Counted from the stretch's first letter, positions 34,066 through 46,976 are shown. The stretch is 64,000 bases of DNA from Armillaria gallica (GCA_037576215.1 JBANDB010000015.1:558001-622000); one strand, 5' to 3'. Notes: generated by a model not told the origin, from the letters alone. Made by a program: numbers and translations.

Positions 34066-35587
34066 TATAAGGAATCTCTTGCCTTCTCTCTTTCTGTTCA
34101 TACTATTTCTCCCTGTATACAAATGTGACAGGTAAAGAAACGTAGAAGTGACGCAGCCTTGGCTTGACTTTTGTGACCCTACGGATGTAATTTCGCCAAT
34201 ACCAACTTGCTCGTATGGACCGTTTTGAGGCCCGTATCGGGCTGTATGACCAGCCTGTCTCTTGCCGATTCATGAACCCTCCATAACGACAATTGGGAAG
34301 AGGAGGTGCACATGACTGAATGTAAATTGGGTTTTAAAAACACCTGTTGGGATACGGCTTGTCCTTTCCTTGTCAGTCTCGTTCACCACTCATTATAAAA
34401 CAGTTCCACGTTCGCAACGTACAAGGAATGTAGCGTCTGGACGAATACTGTAGCACTATGGACACGACATTTCTAAGAGTCTCAGCTTGTACGGACACAT
34501 TTTCTTCCTTACTCGACTGGTAACCAATTGTTGTGCTAGGTATCTCAAAAGAATCGTGCCCAGGCTTCTCTGGAATCTACGTGCCATTGAACCAGTGCTC
34601 CGCACGACGCGCAACACTCAACACATTGCCTGTCAATTTCTACGTGTCACGAAGCAGAAGCCGAACTTCGTAGGTTTATGCTACCGATGTTTTCACCCTC
34701 GCCTATATTCGCAGGGCTATCGGAGATGTTAGTGAGTGTTTTCTTCAAGCTGCCTCATGATTGCCCATAAGCTATTGCAGGTATCTGTGTGGTCAGAAGG
34801 GTACTGCGGATGTATAGTCACAGTTACACCATCAATATTTCCTTCCCCATAAGCGTGCTCAGCCGACAGAGCTGAATATGGTTCCTTCAGCACCCTCTTA
34901 CTCGTCTATCACCTAGGCGCAGAAGAGCTTTGACATCATGCTCTGTATGGAACTACGGCCGTGAAATTGATGCTTCCGAAATATCCTCGACTTCTTCCTT
35001 AGTTCGACCATCATCAAACCTATTCTCTCGGCTTCTGTCCATTAATTCCTGCACTAGTACGTGTTCGTATTCCGTCTTTACCCTCTGCTCAACTTTTCGT
35101 CGCTGCTTCTGAGCACATTACTTTCGAAAATACTACATTCGGAGACGTTAGAGATCTCCCTTGCGAACATCATGAAATTCTTGGGGTTCCCGGTTTAATG
35201 TTACCGTTCATATTCAGACTTGTTTGGTAATAAGCTCTGTTGCCTCAATGAGACCCGAAGGTAGTGACAGTCCAGCACAGAGTCTTGCTGCCGGTGTGAG
35301 ACGTCGACCCTTCAGTGGACCCTGCATAATCTCGGATCATTTGCCGAAAGTTGAAACCATAAGCTTACGGCGTCATCGCGCGAGCAGTGTTTCGACCATC
35401 TGTCCATTGTCCAATTCCATCATTGTTTCTCTTTTCGGTCTCATAAGCGAAACGACAACTTCCGCTTCCCCAACTCTCTTCTAAAACCTTCCTGTACGTC
35501 TGCCAACATCTCTTACAGCCGCCATCTACTGACCACGTCTCAATCATAGTATTTGTGACATCGTACACAGAATATTCACAACCTACT
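34066..35587. other. No supported gene
   Basis: Intergenic stretch with short frames only, ending in the likely promoter of the F-box gene at 35588. Confidence 0.35.
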
Positions 35588-37363
35588 ATGGAATCTACCC
35601 GCGCTTTCTTGGACAACCTCCTGGCGAGATATGACTGGATGTTGAGCTTCAGTCATTCCCCCGACTTTGCCGCTCTTATGGCTACCAACGCGGTACCCAC
35701 ACACTCCCAAGCTGGTCAATTGCATGCTTCAATCCAAGGTCTAGATCCTTCCATCCACGAAATTCAGGCCGAGATCGACCTGCTCCGTTATACGGCTACA
35801 TCTTTAGAATCGCGGATGTTGCGGCTCACATCATTCAGACGCAACTACAAAGGTGCCTTATCCCCCATCCGTCGCTTGCCCGGAGAAGTACTTGTGGAGA
35901 TCTTCCGCTCGACTAGAAAGTGTCGCAGGTCCAAAGGCTACTACGTCTCTGGATTTGATGTCTTCGACCTTTCCGACAGACCGTGGTACCTCGGCCAGGT
36001 ATGCAGTGCCTGGAGGGTTGCCGTCGAGACATTCTGCCCTGATCTCTGGTCAGAACTGAGCATAGAATTTCCGGAGGGAGTACAGACAAGCGCCGTCCGT
36101 CCTACCTTTCCCTTCTTCGGAAGGAATATGGTGGCCCTTCTTGAACGCGCGCTTGAGCGAAGCCGTAGCTGCCGTCTTGATTTTTCCTTCAGGTATACCG
36201 GGTACAACGAAATATCGGCGACATACTCTGAAGCTGAAGAGGACGTGATGAGGCAGTGTTTCGATCTATTGTTGGCTCATTCAACGCGCTGGAGATTAGT
36301 TGAACTGATCATACCCCCGTTTCTGCTTTCTCGTATTTCTCGCATCCGTGGAAGGGTTAATAACCTTCAGGGCATGTATCTGACGTGTGAAGAAACGGCA
36401 GAACCTGGAGACATTAACGCGTTCGAAATTGCACCCGAACTTAAAACTCTCCACTTGACGGACATGCATCCAGAAGCCGTCGTCATGTTTCCACGTGGGA
36501 ATCTCATCGCATTCTTGGATGCAAGGCCACTTTCAAGCACGGAGAGAACACCTGAATACTTGGATATCATCGCCTCATGTCCAAATCTTCTCTCATTTTC
36601 GTATCATCACCACAGTAAGATCCCCGAATCCTTCGGTTCGCAATTTCCCATTACCAGAAACACGTCACTCCAATCACTTTCCGCGTCGCTAGGGAAATTT
36701 CTTTCTAGTCTCGATTTACCGGCGTCGAAACGCATGAAAGTTACATCAGGCTGCGATATTGCTGATAATCCAGATTACGATGATATATCATGTCCAGAAG
36801 ATGCACTCTCAGGACTTCATGCCTTGATCATCCGCTCCGGCTGCTCCTTGACAGTTCTTCATCTTATTGACGTACCAACAATGGATGATCAGCTACTTTC
36901 TATCATTCGGCTCACTCCCCAGCTCCTCGCACTCACCATTGAACTCCAAGTGTCCACATTGACCTCTTCCACAGGCAACAGTGACAATCTGAAGCACCTT
37001 TTTCGTCGAATGGCAGAAACCCAAGGAGTAGGGAACAATAATCATCATATCCTAATCCCTTCGTTGAAGAAAATGGCTATAGTCATCCGGGAACTGAATT
37101 ATCGTTCAGTCGAATTCCTTGATGAAGGTTTTGTAGACATGGTTATCTCACGTCGTATTTTGGGACGTTCGTCTGTGTTTGAAAAACTCTGTGTTATAGT
37201 TTCAGGACGGGAGTGCTATGTGCCTTTCTTACGGACAGGTGGTCACGAGACACTAGGCGCCTTGATGAAGGATGGCCTTCATCTTCAGCTGATCGTGGAT
37301 GACATGACGGACCGGGTTGGCGATGCCAATGAGGCATATTACAGTGATTCGGAACGCGATTAG
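35588..37363 (+). CDS. F-box protein with N-terminal coiled coil (591 aa)
   Basis: Single-exon ORF from ATG 35588. Residues about 45-95 form a helix with hydrophobic heptads (IHEIQAEIDLLRYTATSLES), then the F-box IRRLPGEVLVEIFRST...VCSAWRVAVETFCPDLWSEL (about 105-165), then leucine-rich repeats to the end (LKTLHLTDM, LLSFSYHH, LTVLHLIDVP, LLALTIELQ). Length and layout are typical of the large agaric F-box family, which recruits substrates to SCF ubiquitin ligases. The frame is open 11 codons further upstream but without ATG. It is not closely related to the tandem F-box-like pair at 1133-4505. Confidence 0.9.
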   Translation: MESTRAFLDNLLARYDWMLSFSHSPDFAALMATNAVPTHSQAGQLHASIQGLDPSIHEIQAEIDLLRYTATSLESRMLRLTSFRRNYKGALSPIRRLPGEVLVEIFRSTRKCRRSKGYYVSGFDVFDLSDRPWYLGQVCSAWRVAVETFCPDLWSELSIEFPEGVQTSAVRPTFPFFGRNMVALLERALERSRSCRLDFSFRYTGYNEISATYSEAEEDVMRQCFDLLLAHSTRWRLVELIIPPFLLSRISRIRGRVNNLQGMYLTCEETAEPGDINAFEIAPELKTLHLTDMHPEAVVMFPRGNLIAFLDARPLSSTERTPEYLDIIASCPNLLSFSYHHHSKIPESFGSQFPITRNTSLQSLSASLGKFLSSLDLPASKRMKVTSGCDIADNPDYDDISCPEDALSGLHALIIRSGCSLTVLHLIDVPTMDDQLLSIIRLTPQLLALTIELQVSTLTSSTGNSDNLKHLFRRMAETQGVGNNNHHILIPSLKKMAIVIRELNYRSVEFLDEGFVDMVISRRILGRSSVFEKLCVIVSGRECYVPFLRTGGHETLGALMKDGLHLQLIVDDMTDRVGDANEAYYSDSERD

Positions 37364-38611
37364 ATTAGTTCGTGACGTCAAATAATCTTTATCTTACATA
37401 TGAACTAGAACAGAACGATACTAGGGCACATTTAGGATACGAAGTGCAATCGATGCTTTCGATAGAAGTGCGTCCTATTACTCTTCTCCTTAGAATCACA
37501 CCAACCTTCTAACAACTGATCAGGATGAGCAACCCCTTGACTCGTCAGTTGCAAACGATGGACCGGTATTGCCACACACCCTGAGACCTTCACATTCACC
37601 ATGAACGAAATGAAGGACACGAAAGAACGGGTAAGTGATGAGTCTAACCCAGACTGCGATGCTTCCGTCTTGCCAAGAAATTCTACGCATCTGGAATCGC
37701 ATCTCGTCATTTGTCCTCTTCTTTCCACCGTTTTACAAATATTTAAAAATCATACGTGCTGCTGTTATCCCAAATACTGTCGCTTTGACTAAAGGCTACG
37801 GCACAGGTCTCCTTGATGCTGGATACTTTCCTTCCAGGGTATGTCCCCATTTCTCGCATTGTTCCAGCTCGTTTTCTCACTTTTGACAAAGCCGGCTATC
37901 AATCTTCCAGCTCAGAATTGGCCCAAGCGGTGGGTTTTTTCATTATTATCGGTCCGCGTACTGATCGGCAGTATTTTAGACTAAACATAGTGTCCACGGT
38001 TCTCGATGTTGAGCTGTCTGCCATGCCCGAAGAACACTTTCAATTAGTACTTGGCGATTTAGAGGAAATCGACCGCTGCGACGGCGCTCCCGATTCCTAG
38101 TACTTATGCTACAGGCCTACAGTGCCATGTTAATCTTGTCAGCGACCCCTGTACCGAGTACGGCAATAGACCGTCACTTACTTTGGCAAATGCTGGATAT
38201 TTACCGTCTGATAATGCTCCAGAGACTGCAAACTCGGCATTACCGGATTGGATACCAGATAGACCCCTGATGTGAACGAACAAGAGTTCGGCATCAGCCC
38301 CACCCAAAAACCTGATCCTTGGCTGCTACTGCCGCTGAAGTTGTTCTCGACACCTTTCACTCGATGAGATGCATATCGTCCCCCACCTCACGCGCCCTTC
38401 GTTTGAAGACATGCCTTGTGCTGTGGCAGGATTCATTGACAATGCTTGTTTAGTACGAATACCAGTCAATCTTTACTTGTGAACTTGTATACGCTTTGAA
38501 AATCATACCATCTGCCATAGTCATTTCACGCCTCTGTTTAAGCGCGTGATTTCCATAGCACTCTTGAATACAAACTTTTGACGATGGACGGACAGGCAAC
38601 TTTCGAAAGCG
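37364..38611. other. No supported gene
   Basis: A plus frame at 37813-38100 (GYVPISRIVPARFLTFDKAG; RQYFRLNIVSTVLDVELSAM) looks partly coding but has no splice or family support. Confidence 0.3.
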
Positions 38612-39457
38612 CTACAACAGTGGCATCAAACAAATCTTCCAGACTCCCGGCTCATCTGTACTAGGCTCTATCCCAACGAACCTCGTGTATCCTAGCAAGA
38701 AATCAACTCTCCTTACGCCCTTCATTCTCTCCTCTTCTGCTGCCCTTTCTACCCGCTTCGCAAAAGTATTCATCACATCTTTACCTCCGACTGCTTTCAT
38801 CTCCGCATCTGTGACCCTCGTACGCAACGCCGTATAGAGGGCGACGACCACATCCCTAACCGAACTCGGTGATATGTGGATCCGCCACGGAAGGTACCTT
38901 GATACAAGGATCATGTTCTCGGGAAGGTCCTGAGGAGACGTATATAGCTTGTCTCGGAGTGTCAAGATGTATGGCGAGATGTCCTGAGACAAGTCGATGC
39001 TGAGGCGTGGTGGACGGAGAGAATCGTGGATGTCGAACGTAGTTGATGTCTCTGGAAAGTTCTCCTCGACAGGCGGGAGGGTGATTGGTTGTCGTAGTCC
39101 GTCGGGTGTTGGAGGTGGTTGAGTATAAACTGGCCGAGAGGACGACGAGGGCAAAGGGAGGATAGTATGGGTAGTTGGAGGAGAATATTTGGAACACTCA
39201 GGAGAACAGAAAGTCGATGAGGATGGCAGTGAAGAATTGTTATACTTGGGAGAGTAGGTATCTTTCAGCAACTGAGATTGACGATACACGTATGAATGCT
39301 GATGCTGGCTAGGAGACGGCCGTTGAACTAGCCTTTGGGATGAATATGCGACAGTTTGTGAACACATATCGTCGGGACCATACGTGTACGTGTCATTGGG
39401 GGAGTCGGCAAAGCGCACTGTTTTCATGGTCGTCTTCGATGAAATGCGATGAGCCAT
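38612..39457 (-). CDS. DUF6699-like domain protein (281 aa)
   Basis: Single-exon ORF; ATG 39457, with a second possible start 10 codons later (MKTVRFADSPND). The N-terminal 130 residues are Ser/Pro/Tyr-rich and disordered. Residues about 150-275 form the domain: DLSQDISPYIL, PWRIHISPSSVRDVVVALYT, LRTRVTDAEM, VDFLLGYTRFVGIEP and VWKICL. The W.I.I...VRDV..ALY..LR pattern is that of fungal DUF6699 proteins; their function is unknown to me. Stop at 38612. No damage seen. Confidence 0.8.
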   Translation of the reverse strand: MAHRISSKTTMKTVRFADSPNDTYTYGPDDMCSQTVAYSSQRLVQRPSPSQHQHSYVYRQSQLLKDTYSPKYNNSSLPSSSTFCSPECSKYSPPTTHTILPLPSSSSRPVYTQPPPTPDGLRQPITLPPVEENFPETSTTFDIHDSLRPPRLSIDLSQDISPYILTLRDKLYTSPQDLPENMILVSRYLPWRIHISPSSVRDVVVALYTALRTRVTDAEMKAVGGKDVMNTFAKRVERAAEEERMKGVRRVDFLLGYTRFVGIEPSTDEPGVWKICLMPLL

Positions 39458-40000
39458 TATGGGGCTCTCTGTCGAAAGACTTCCTCGACCTTATACCCGC
39501 CGCTTCTCATAATCGAGGATGGCAGTCCAGATACGCCCTTTCGGCAATGTCTCAAAGCGCCGTCAAAAGCAGTGTCGATAGCACTGCACCGCCCGGACCA
39601 GACGATGAGAAGATTCAGGTATGATTTGCAGCGGGGCCATCGTACGCGAGGAAGCTCGTTGCCTAGATGTCGTTGAGAGCATGTGCCTTGAATGGCGCGG
39701 ACATGCTGTGGTACATACAAAGCTGTATTAGGGTTTATAAATAAGCTGTTTTTAGGTGGTGCATAGCAGCTCACCGATGTCGCCAGCTTCCGTACAAAGC
39801 AAAATTGGATAGTAAAAGTCGGAAAGGGAGACCATTCCATAGTGTGCAGTGACAGTCAATCCTAGGAATCGTGCTCGCTCGTGTATCGTAGTCAATTTCG
39901 TGGATCCTGGCGATATCGCGAACCGTAAGATTTTCGAGCTGTTCACACCTTAAAAATCTCGTACCGTTTGTAGTAGATGCGCACAGAGAGGGATCGTCGC
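39458..40000. other. No supported gene
   Basis: Probable promoter of the DUF6699-like gene, then short frames only. Confidence 0.3.
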
Positions 40001-40022
40001 GACGACTCTTGACAACACTACA

Positions 40023-40695
40023 TCACAGATCCAACAGCACTACAGCAGCATCAGAAATGAACCGTACATCAAGCGTAAAGTACTTACGGTTACCGTTGTC
40101 CAAAAACGGGACATAGCAAGTTACGGTACCATTGTGGAAGAATGGACACTGTAATACCTCACAGATAGACATGGAGAAAGTTGACTGGCGACACGCTGCG
40201 CCCGTCATTAAGCGCCCGAGCAATCTCGCCCATTATCCGAATAGCCTCCGTCATTAAAAAACTTCCTGTAGCTTTCAGAATCATAAGTCAGGAAGATACA
40301 CTTTCAAGTTAAGCGCTCGACTTACATCAAGTTCCGTAACAGCAATATGACATCCTGATGAACACGCTTAAAATATGGCTATCCGCACCGATATATTGAA
40401 GCCGACAGCTGTGAAGAGCGAAGCCAAGGTCGCCGTGATCTATACAAGGACCATGTGAGATCAGAAGACTGAATAAAAAGATCGGACGCTTACGGAAGAC
40501 ACACCTCAAAAAAGGCGCCCATTGAATTGAATAGTCTCCGGCCACAGCTGTACGCAGCAATGCAGTACACAAAAAGAAGGGATCCAACAGCAGCGCTAGA
40601 ATGGAGGCCTCCCGCATGTTCGCATGGTTAGGTACGTGCATGATGTCTTCCTTCGATCCTTCGATCGTGCATCCAGAGCGAGATAACTCGGGCAA
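40023..40695 (-). CDS. Possible multi-exon hypothetical gene
   Basis: Minus frames that look coding: ATG 40695 MPELSRSGCTIEGSKEDIMH, ILALLLDPFFLCTALLRTAV, GDYSIQWAPFL; then a block MTEAIRIMGEIARALNDGRS, VSPVNFLHVYL (about 40160-40250) in another frame, preceded by a CTACAG acceptor. Exon links between blocks were not resolved. Hydrophobic parts suggest a membrane or secreted protein. No family recognised. Confidence 0.3.
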
Positions 40696-40739
40696 AGGAA
40701 TTTCGGCCGTCGTCTATGAGGGTCTATTAAAATTCGGTA

Positions 40740-42327
40740 CCTTAAGACACTAGGTCATCAAAAGGCCGGTGTCAATCTTTCAGTGTCAACGCAAGAACAA
40801 ACGGGACGGGATAACACACCCATTCATTACAAAAAGTGAGGATATGGTAGCCTGTGATTGATCCGTATACGTCTTCAATTTGACGCGCTAGTACTTCAGA
40901 TTGAGAATTCCAGAATATCGTGAATTGGAAAGAATACGTCGGTGATTAAGAGAATGTCTTGGTTTTATGGGCACGGCGCTCGTCTCAAATAAGACGAGTG
41001 CCATTTTCCGGGAGATGAGAAGAGCGGAATTCAGTGATGGCAAAAGGAAGAGCCACAGCGGACCCTGTAACTGACCGGAGCCGGGCCACGGCTGGGAATT
41101 TATACCCCCTGAGATGTACCGAGGAAAAGAAAGGGAAATCCATGCAGGAAGTTTCAAAGTACTTTCAGCCTGTTGAAGAAAGGTTAGCACGAGGAGCAAT
41201 CAACAAGGCAAATTTGGCTTACCAAGATTGGATAATTGAATGGTGATTCAGCATGTGTATAATCATTTATAGTGCAAGAAAGTTTTTGAATCGTAGTACG
41301 TTGGAAACAGCATGGCGCCCAAGTAAGTATATTACTAGAAGCATAGCGTCCGTCCTGCTTGTGGAAGGTTGCAAAGTCACGAAAAGCGCCAGTTGTTAAA
41401 TATATTGGGAACGGGGCGAGTTCAAAGATCTGCAACGGATTGCGCAGATATGTGTCAATATACAATATTTCTCCACGCAGTGGCAGTGTAGGTAGCGGCA
41501 TTCAGCGGGCCGGACTTGGGCGGGACCAAATCTATTTAGACTCCGATGTACATGTATCTTGTCCAGAACACCCACCATGCTGCTGCCGATCTAACGAGGA
41601 AGAGTCGGCCATGAACCCAATCTACGACAGTCGACGTTGAAACTCATCAGCGTCGCCATAGAGAACGCTTCGATACTCTCTCTGTCCACGATTTAGCAAC
41701 GGTCGTATCATTCAGAATCATTCTCGAGTACACGGTCCTTGTTTGATTCAAGACCGTCACATTGAACCAGGACGACCCTTCGCAGTAGCAGAGGTAGATG
41801 GTAGCCGGACTTTTGCATTCGGATGGTGCGTCAATGGACCTGGACAACGCCGTTTTACTCTTAGTCAACTACCGTGAGCTATCACCTCGTTCCACGGCAG
41901 TCGCGATATCGATATAGTTCTCATGACGACAACACAGGGAAGAGTAGGGAGTACTCACGTTTCTGGGCACTCATTGGAATAGGGGGAGGTATGTATCATT
42001 TGTGCCGGTGCTGTTCATCGCTTATCGACGAATAGATCACATTCACAACACGCATATAGTCAGGTTATAACGGCGTTTTCAGCTTGTGAAACCATTCTCA
42101 GTAGGCAGATGCCACATTCCGAGGTACTATCCAGCGTACGTACACCACGGATGCCTCCGCATTCCCGATGACTTATCCTTGCTTTAGACACATCGACTTG
42201 GTGTATGGATGCACACGGTATTACTATGTATCACTCCATTGACTGCTCAATACATCGGTTTTAGTACTTTTGATTGCGAAACAACACGGAAAATTTAGCA
42301 GCTCAGAAACAAACCCACGGTTAGGCG
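40740..42327. other. Region with weak coding signals
   Basis: A minus frame at 41647-41868 (SPATIYLCYCEGSSWFNVTV) and frames at 41184-41640 could be gene remnants; nothing could be assembled. Confidence 0.25.
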
Positions 42328-42799
42328 TCATTTTGGACCTTCAGCATCCTCAACGCCGTCGCCGACGTCTCGCCTCTGAAGGATAAGACTTCTGGAAGAA
42401 ACGAAGGAAATTGCCTTCGTAGGGAAGGTGCTTTTTCGATCGACCTACTGATATTTAGTATGGTCAGTCACCAAGGACGAGTGTACTCACAAACTCGGCT
42501 CGACCATAGCGCTGGTGGGGTGCGACCTTTTCTCTGCTTGTATCCCCGCTCAGTTTCGCCACAGTCGAAGAGCACAATCTCCGCCTCTTTTCTGTTTGTG
42601 ATACACCAGAGAGTTGTCTGAAAGTTGCGGCCTCTCTAATATCAAGCGACGTCTGCTGCAAACTCCCGGATAATTCGTCCAAGAGAAATGGCATGGTGAA
42701 GGGCGTGGGTCCTCCATTTCGACCCTTCCGTGCTTTCATCGTGATCTTTTCAGAGCTAGCCACTCCATTTGCTGCTCTTGATACCGTCGCACCGTGCAT
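42328..42799 (-). CDS. Hypothetical spliced gene, two 3' exons
   Basis: Exons complement(42328-42444, 42491-42799), a 46-nt intron (GTGAGT with CTGAC branch site, acceptor AGTAG) in phase 0. Text: MHGATVSRAANGVASSEKIT, PFTMPFLLDELSGSLQQTSL, QRYGRAEF | VDRKSTFPTKAISFVSSRSL, ending EDAEGPK. The frame stays open upstream of ATG 42799 to a CTTAG acceptor at about 42868, so earlier exons may exist. No domain recognised. Confidence 0.4.
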
Positions 42800-42869
42800 C
42801 CACTCCCGCGTCGCTTCAATGTCCAGTTCGCTGAAGGCTTGTACGGTCCTACTCCGAGATATGGTCTAA

Positions 42870-44634
42870 GAGTGCATTCAGTCCGCGTGATTCCACTCGC
42901 TCTATCTATCATCTCGAAGGTATGCTTCTCTTCTATGTGGTCGTCATAAGTAATGCTATTACCCGCATTAGAACGTGTCGCTGAGCTGGCTCACTCAGCT
43001 TTGTTGATTGGGATTAAAGTGACGGTGTCCAGGCGTCTCCGAGGGCAGGCTAAGAATCAAGTATGCTTTTCCATCTAATGAATCCAAGCTCCACTTGCCG
43101 ACGACGACTCAAATTCTCACTGAAGCAAAGAGTTGGTGCACAGTCAACGAGAATTTGTACACTACAGATTTGACATCACATGGAAAGGACCACATCATGA
43201 GAGACCAGAAAACGGTGAACAGTGAACATATGGCAAAGTACGATACAGTCTCAGTACGGCGACCAAACGACGACATGCCAAAAACAATGTTGAGGTACTC
43301 TAAGCCCGTGACCGGGGACCTACGAGAATGGTCCCTGCCCCTGGGACGCACAGGTACGCGACACTTTGCCAATGTGTATGTTTTCAATGCAGCGCTAAAA
43401 TACACTCAAATTCTATGCGCCACGTAATGCCCGTAACAAGGGCCCTGCGATTTTGGTTCTAACGTGACCGCAAGGTCTACACGAGGCCATTCATGTTCCC
43501 GCGGCAATCTCGCACGAAGCTGAATGAATGCCTGACGTATGTACCCTTAGATGTTCAGTAGGGTGGGTACCGTTATCATCTAGAAGCATTCAAACGAAAT
43601 CACAGGACCCTTGGCATTTAATTTGCTGTCTTCTGACATGACTCAATAGATAAGTCTCTGTGGCGAGAGGCACTTCAATTGAATGGGCGCTTGCGAGACT
43701 CTGGGAATCTCTCCCCGCCGGTACCTTCTCACTAACGGAATCATCCAAGGTCTGTTTCCCATGAAAGGTGATGGCGCTTTTCATGTCTGGACCCGCGTAC
43801 TCAGCCCATCGTCTGATGATAATTCTTTTCTACAGACATGATATGTTGCACATTCCGACTTAACAATAAAACACATTTCTTCTCTATTGGGGTGAGATGA
43901 GTTAACTGGTAGCCTTTACAGATTTCAATAGGAATTCATGATGATGCCTTTCGGAAATATTCCATTCCTCAATGCCAGACTCCCACATATGTCGATCGCT
44001 CTTTAAAAGGTATAATTCTGCTTGCATGGCGCGAAAACTGAATTTCAGCTTAATTTGAATAGGACCGTCGCCTTGACACGTCCCTGGCGCGTTATGGGTC
44101 GCGTAGTTCAATCATTGTTAACGCGTTTTGGAAAATCTTCTTCGACTGATGGGAGAATGAAAGGTATTCTGGAGTCAATCAGGTTTGCTTAAACCTAACT
44201 CGTCTTGAAGCTTATGACAGCTGGCAAAGAATGTATTCTTCATCCGGTAAAGGGATAGTTTTGGTTAATCTAAATACAGGGAGCCTTAGGGAAGGAATAT
44301 AAGCGACGATGGCAGCGGAACAAGATGTCATTCAAAAGATAAAAAGCCAGAAGCACCTGAGAATGTTGGTGGATATCCTTGGCTCGTACCCATATACTGA
44401 TTCAGATGATTCTTAGGGAATTACGAACTGTAAGCCTTGTTTCTTTCGGCATTCAGTGCTGAATAAGACCATATTTCCCGTCAAGCGCTAAACTATCAAT
44501 AGACGTGATGTACTCGTGATCCATTCTAGGTTATAAATTCCTGATTCAACACAAAATACCATGTATCGCCGTTCCAGCTCAACATCGGATTGGTATCAGG
44601 ACCTTACCCATAGCAAAGGATCAACTGCTCTGAG
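42870..44634. other. No supported gene
   Basis: A plus frame at 43095-43427 (TQILTEAKSWCTVNENLYTT) is open for 110 codons without ATG or family match. Other frames are short. Confidence 0.3.
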
Positions 44635-45748
44635 ATGTCTCACTTCCGCCGCCCTATATATCACGACTGGCGAAAAGTGAGTGAATAACTCACTTTGTAT
44701 CACCTTGTACTGATGAAAATTTTCTCAAATTTAGGCCGCACACCGCGTTGATGCAGATCACTTCTGGGCAGTTCTCATAGGAATCGATGGATATAGCTCC
44801 TCCCCATTACGCGGTTGCGTAGCTGACGTTGAGAAAATGAAGGATTTCTTAACAGTCGACCTGGGGGTACCAGAAGATCATATCCGGTGCCTTGTCAGTA
44901 CGCAACCGTCGGCAAGGTCCATCACTACTGCCAACGATCTAGCGGGGAGATTAGCGGACACCTGCAGTCGCTACATGGGGCGTTGGTCCAATGAAATTTC
45001 ACTCTCCCAGGAACAACATGTTGACGATGCTGCGAACAGTCCTACGCGTGCAAACATCATCGAAGCACTTCTCAATCTATCCGTCGATCCCCGGATACTG
45101 CAAGGCGACAATATTATCATCTATTTCTCGGGACACGGTTCAAGCTACTTCTGCGCCGACTATTACACCAATGAGATTGAAAGTACCGGATGCATTGAGG
45201 CGATATGTCCCGTGGACCGTGCCCCCCGTAATTCCTTCCATGGCTCCATCCCTGATATCAGTGATCGAGAGCTCAATACTATTCTCGCCGAAATCTCCCG
45301 CACAAAGGGACATCATATCACCTGTATTTTGGATTGCTGTCATTCTTCAAGCGTCACCAGATATCCTGATGGCCAGTCGTACAGAGTGCGAAGTGCTAGG
45401 CCATTGCCACCTGTCTCAATTGAAGACATGTTCAACACTGCGCATAGGAGATTGAAGGGTTTAACGAACTATCGTTGTATACATAATGGTGATTGGAGTC
45501 CTGATATGACTTCTCACGTCGTTCTGGCAGCATGTCAAGAGACCGAACATGCCAAGGAGCACGAGAGAGAGAATGGTTGTAACGGGATCTTCACGCAGGC
45601 CCTCATCGAGGCTCTGAAATCGGACACGCTGACAGCAGGATCGACGTACCGTGACCTCATTGACACGTTGCGGATTCCTCCAAGCACGGCACAGGTGCCG
45701 GTGGTTGCGGGAAGACATATGAATGAGAGACTTTGGTATAAGGTATGA
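44635..45748 (+). CDS. C14 caspase-like protease, short form (351 aa)
   Basis: Exons 44635-44676 and 44735-45748; 58-nt intron (GTGAGT..TTTAG), phase 0. Only 14 residues come from exon 1 (MSHFRRPIYHDWRK), so this member lacks the hydrophobic and YG...DSVEVF parts of its relatives. The C14 domain starts at HFWAVLIGIDGYSSSPLRGC. The His motif IIIYFSGHGSSYF, AICPVDR, PDISDRELNTIL and the Cys motif ILDCCHSSS are all present, so the catalytic dyad is complete. A spacer of about 35 residues (CSRYMGRWSNEISLSQEQHV) between the LVS loop and NIIEALL is longer than in relatives. C14 fungal proteins cleave after Arg/Lys or Asp; substrate unknown. Confidence 0.85.
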
Positions 45749-46101
45749 CAGTCACCTTGCTATTGTGTCGCACATTTCTCATAGCCTTTCCAATATTCAG
45801 AATTAAGACTGTTCTGACAGTTATTTATCTTGTACTGCTCCGGAGGAGTGTATGCATTTATTCATTCTTAACAGCTAATGACGTTGAATTCTGGTGAGAC
45901 TAGTGGTTACAGAGACACTGTGTAGTATATGGGAGCTTCGAGTGGACTTAAGACTTTGATGTGTGTGATTTTTATAATGTGCAGAGACAGAATTCTATAG
46001 ACGTTGTGAGAACAAAAGCACCTGTGTCTCATTCCAGCGTAATGTTGTAGTGATGCCTGGGGATTTTGTTCGAAATCGACTCCTGCTACTTGTTATATAT
46101 T

Positions 46102-46341
46102 TTACTGGCTATGGTGGTACGTATGTCGATGATTACGCTTCATCCGCAGATGCATAAGCTTGTTCAAATTATTTATGTCCGACTTCGAGTCTGAGTCTCC
46201 CTTTAAAAACGCAATCCTTTTCGCTTCTTGGAAAACTGCTACTGAATCGATACAACCGCCCATCCCGTACAGCTCTGCTAGTTCCGTCTCAATTAATTCC
46301 AGAGCACGAATTTTGTCAGATTCTTCTTCTCCCGTAGTTCC
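46102..46341 (-). pseudogene. Orphan N-terminal C14-family module
   Basis: After a TTCCAG acceptor the minus frame reads EEESDKIRALELIETELAEL then YGMGGCIDSVAVFQEAKRIA, and NNLNKLMHLRMKR: the family module seen before C14 domains. No C14 domain follows on minus; the next gene downstream (44635-45748) lies tail-to-tail on plus. A signal-peptide-like start MPKVVAVVIALASAAFSD (ATG 46840 or 46831) might be its first exon. Confidence 0.55.
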
Positions 46342-46976
46342 CTGGAAATATTGAAAGGGAGCCTCAAGAAACGCAATATTGAAGCAAAGATACCTTGGAT
46401 GCATCCCTCGAAATACAACGACGGTGCCTGTTGCTGTATGCGGCATGGGAGAACATGGTGTGAAGGGCGCTACGCAGCACAGAAAGTACGATTTGGCACC
46501 CTTTAATGACCAGGGAGGGTAACTTGACTAGGCCAGACAGGATCTTGACCGACGGTCGAATAAGATTGGTTCCTCACTGTTAGTAGAAGACATGTTAAAC
46601 ATCAAGTGAGTCGTACCTTGCGAGATAATGGAAGGTACATGGGTTTAGAATAAGTTGGAGAGTGGTAGGTGCGTTGATCCTGATGCAGATACATGTGCCC
46701 AACACGGCATGAACGTTTCTTCTGCGGGATCTAGAACTTTGATTGGCCGATCTAATTTTGGATGAGGTTGTAGTGCGATCGCTGAACGCAGCGCTTGCCA
46801 GTGCGATTACTACTGCTACCACTTTCGGCATGGCTGCCATGAGTTAACTCGTCCGAACTGTCATTCGGCTGCTGACTATCTCCGGAATACTGGAATGGAT
46901 GGTAGCTTTATTTCTCACCGGCGATTCAGCGACACGATGCATTTCTGTCTAAATTTACTGCTACCCCCCGTAAATA

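Noticed and set aside
44990..45455. Second ORF of 154 aa overlapping the C14 gene
   Set aside because: Same strand, shifted frame of the conserved C14 coding sequence.
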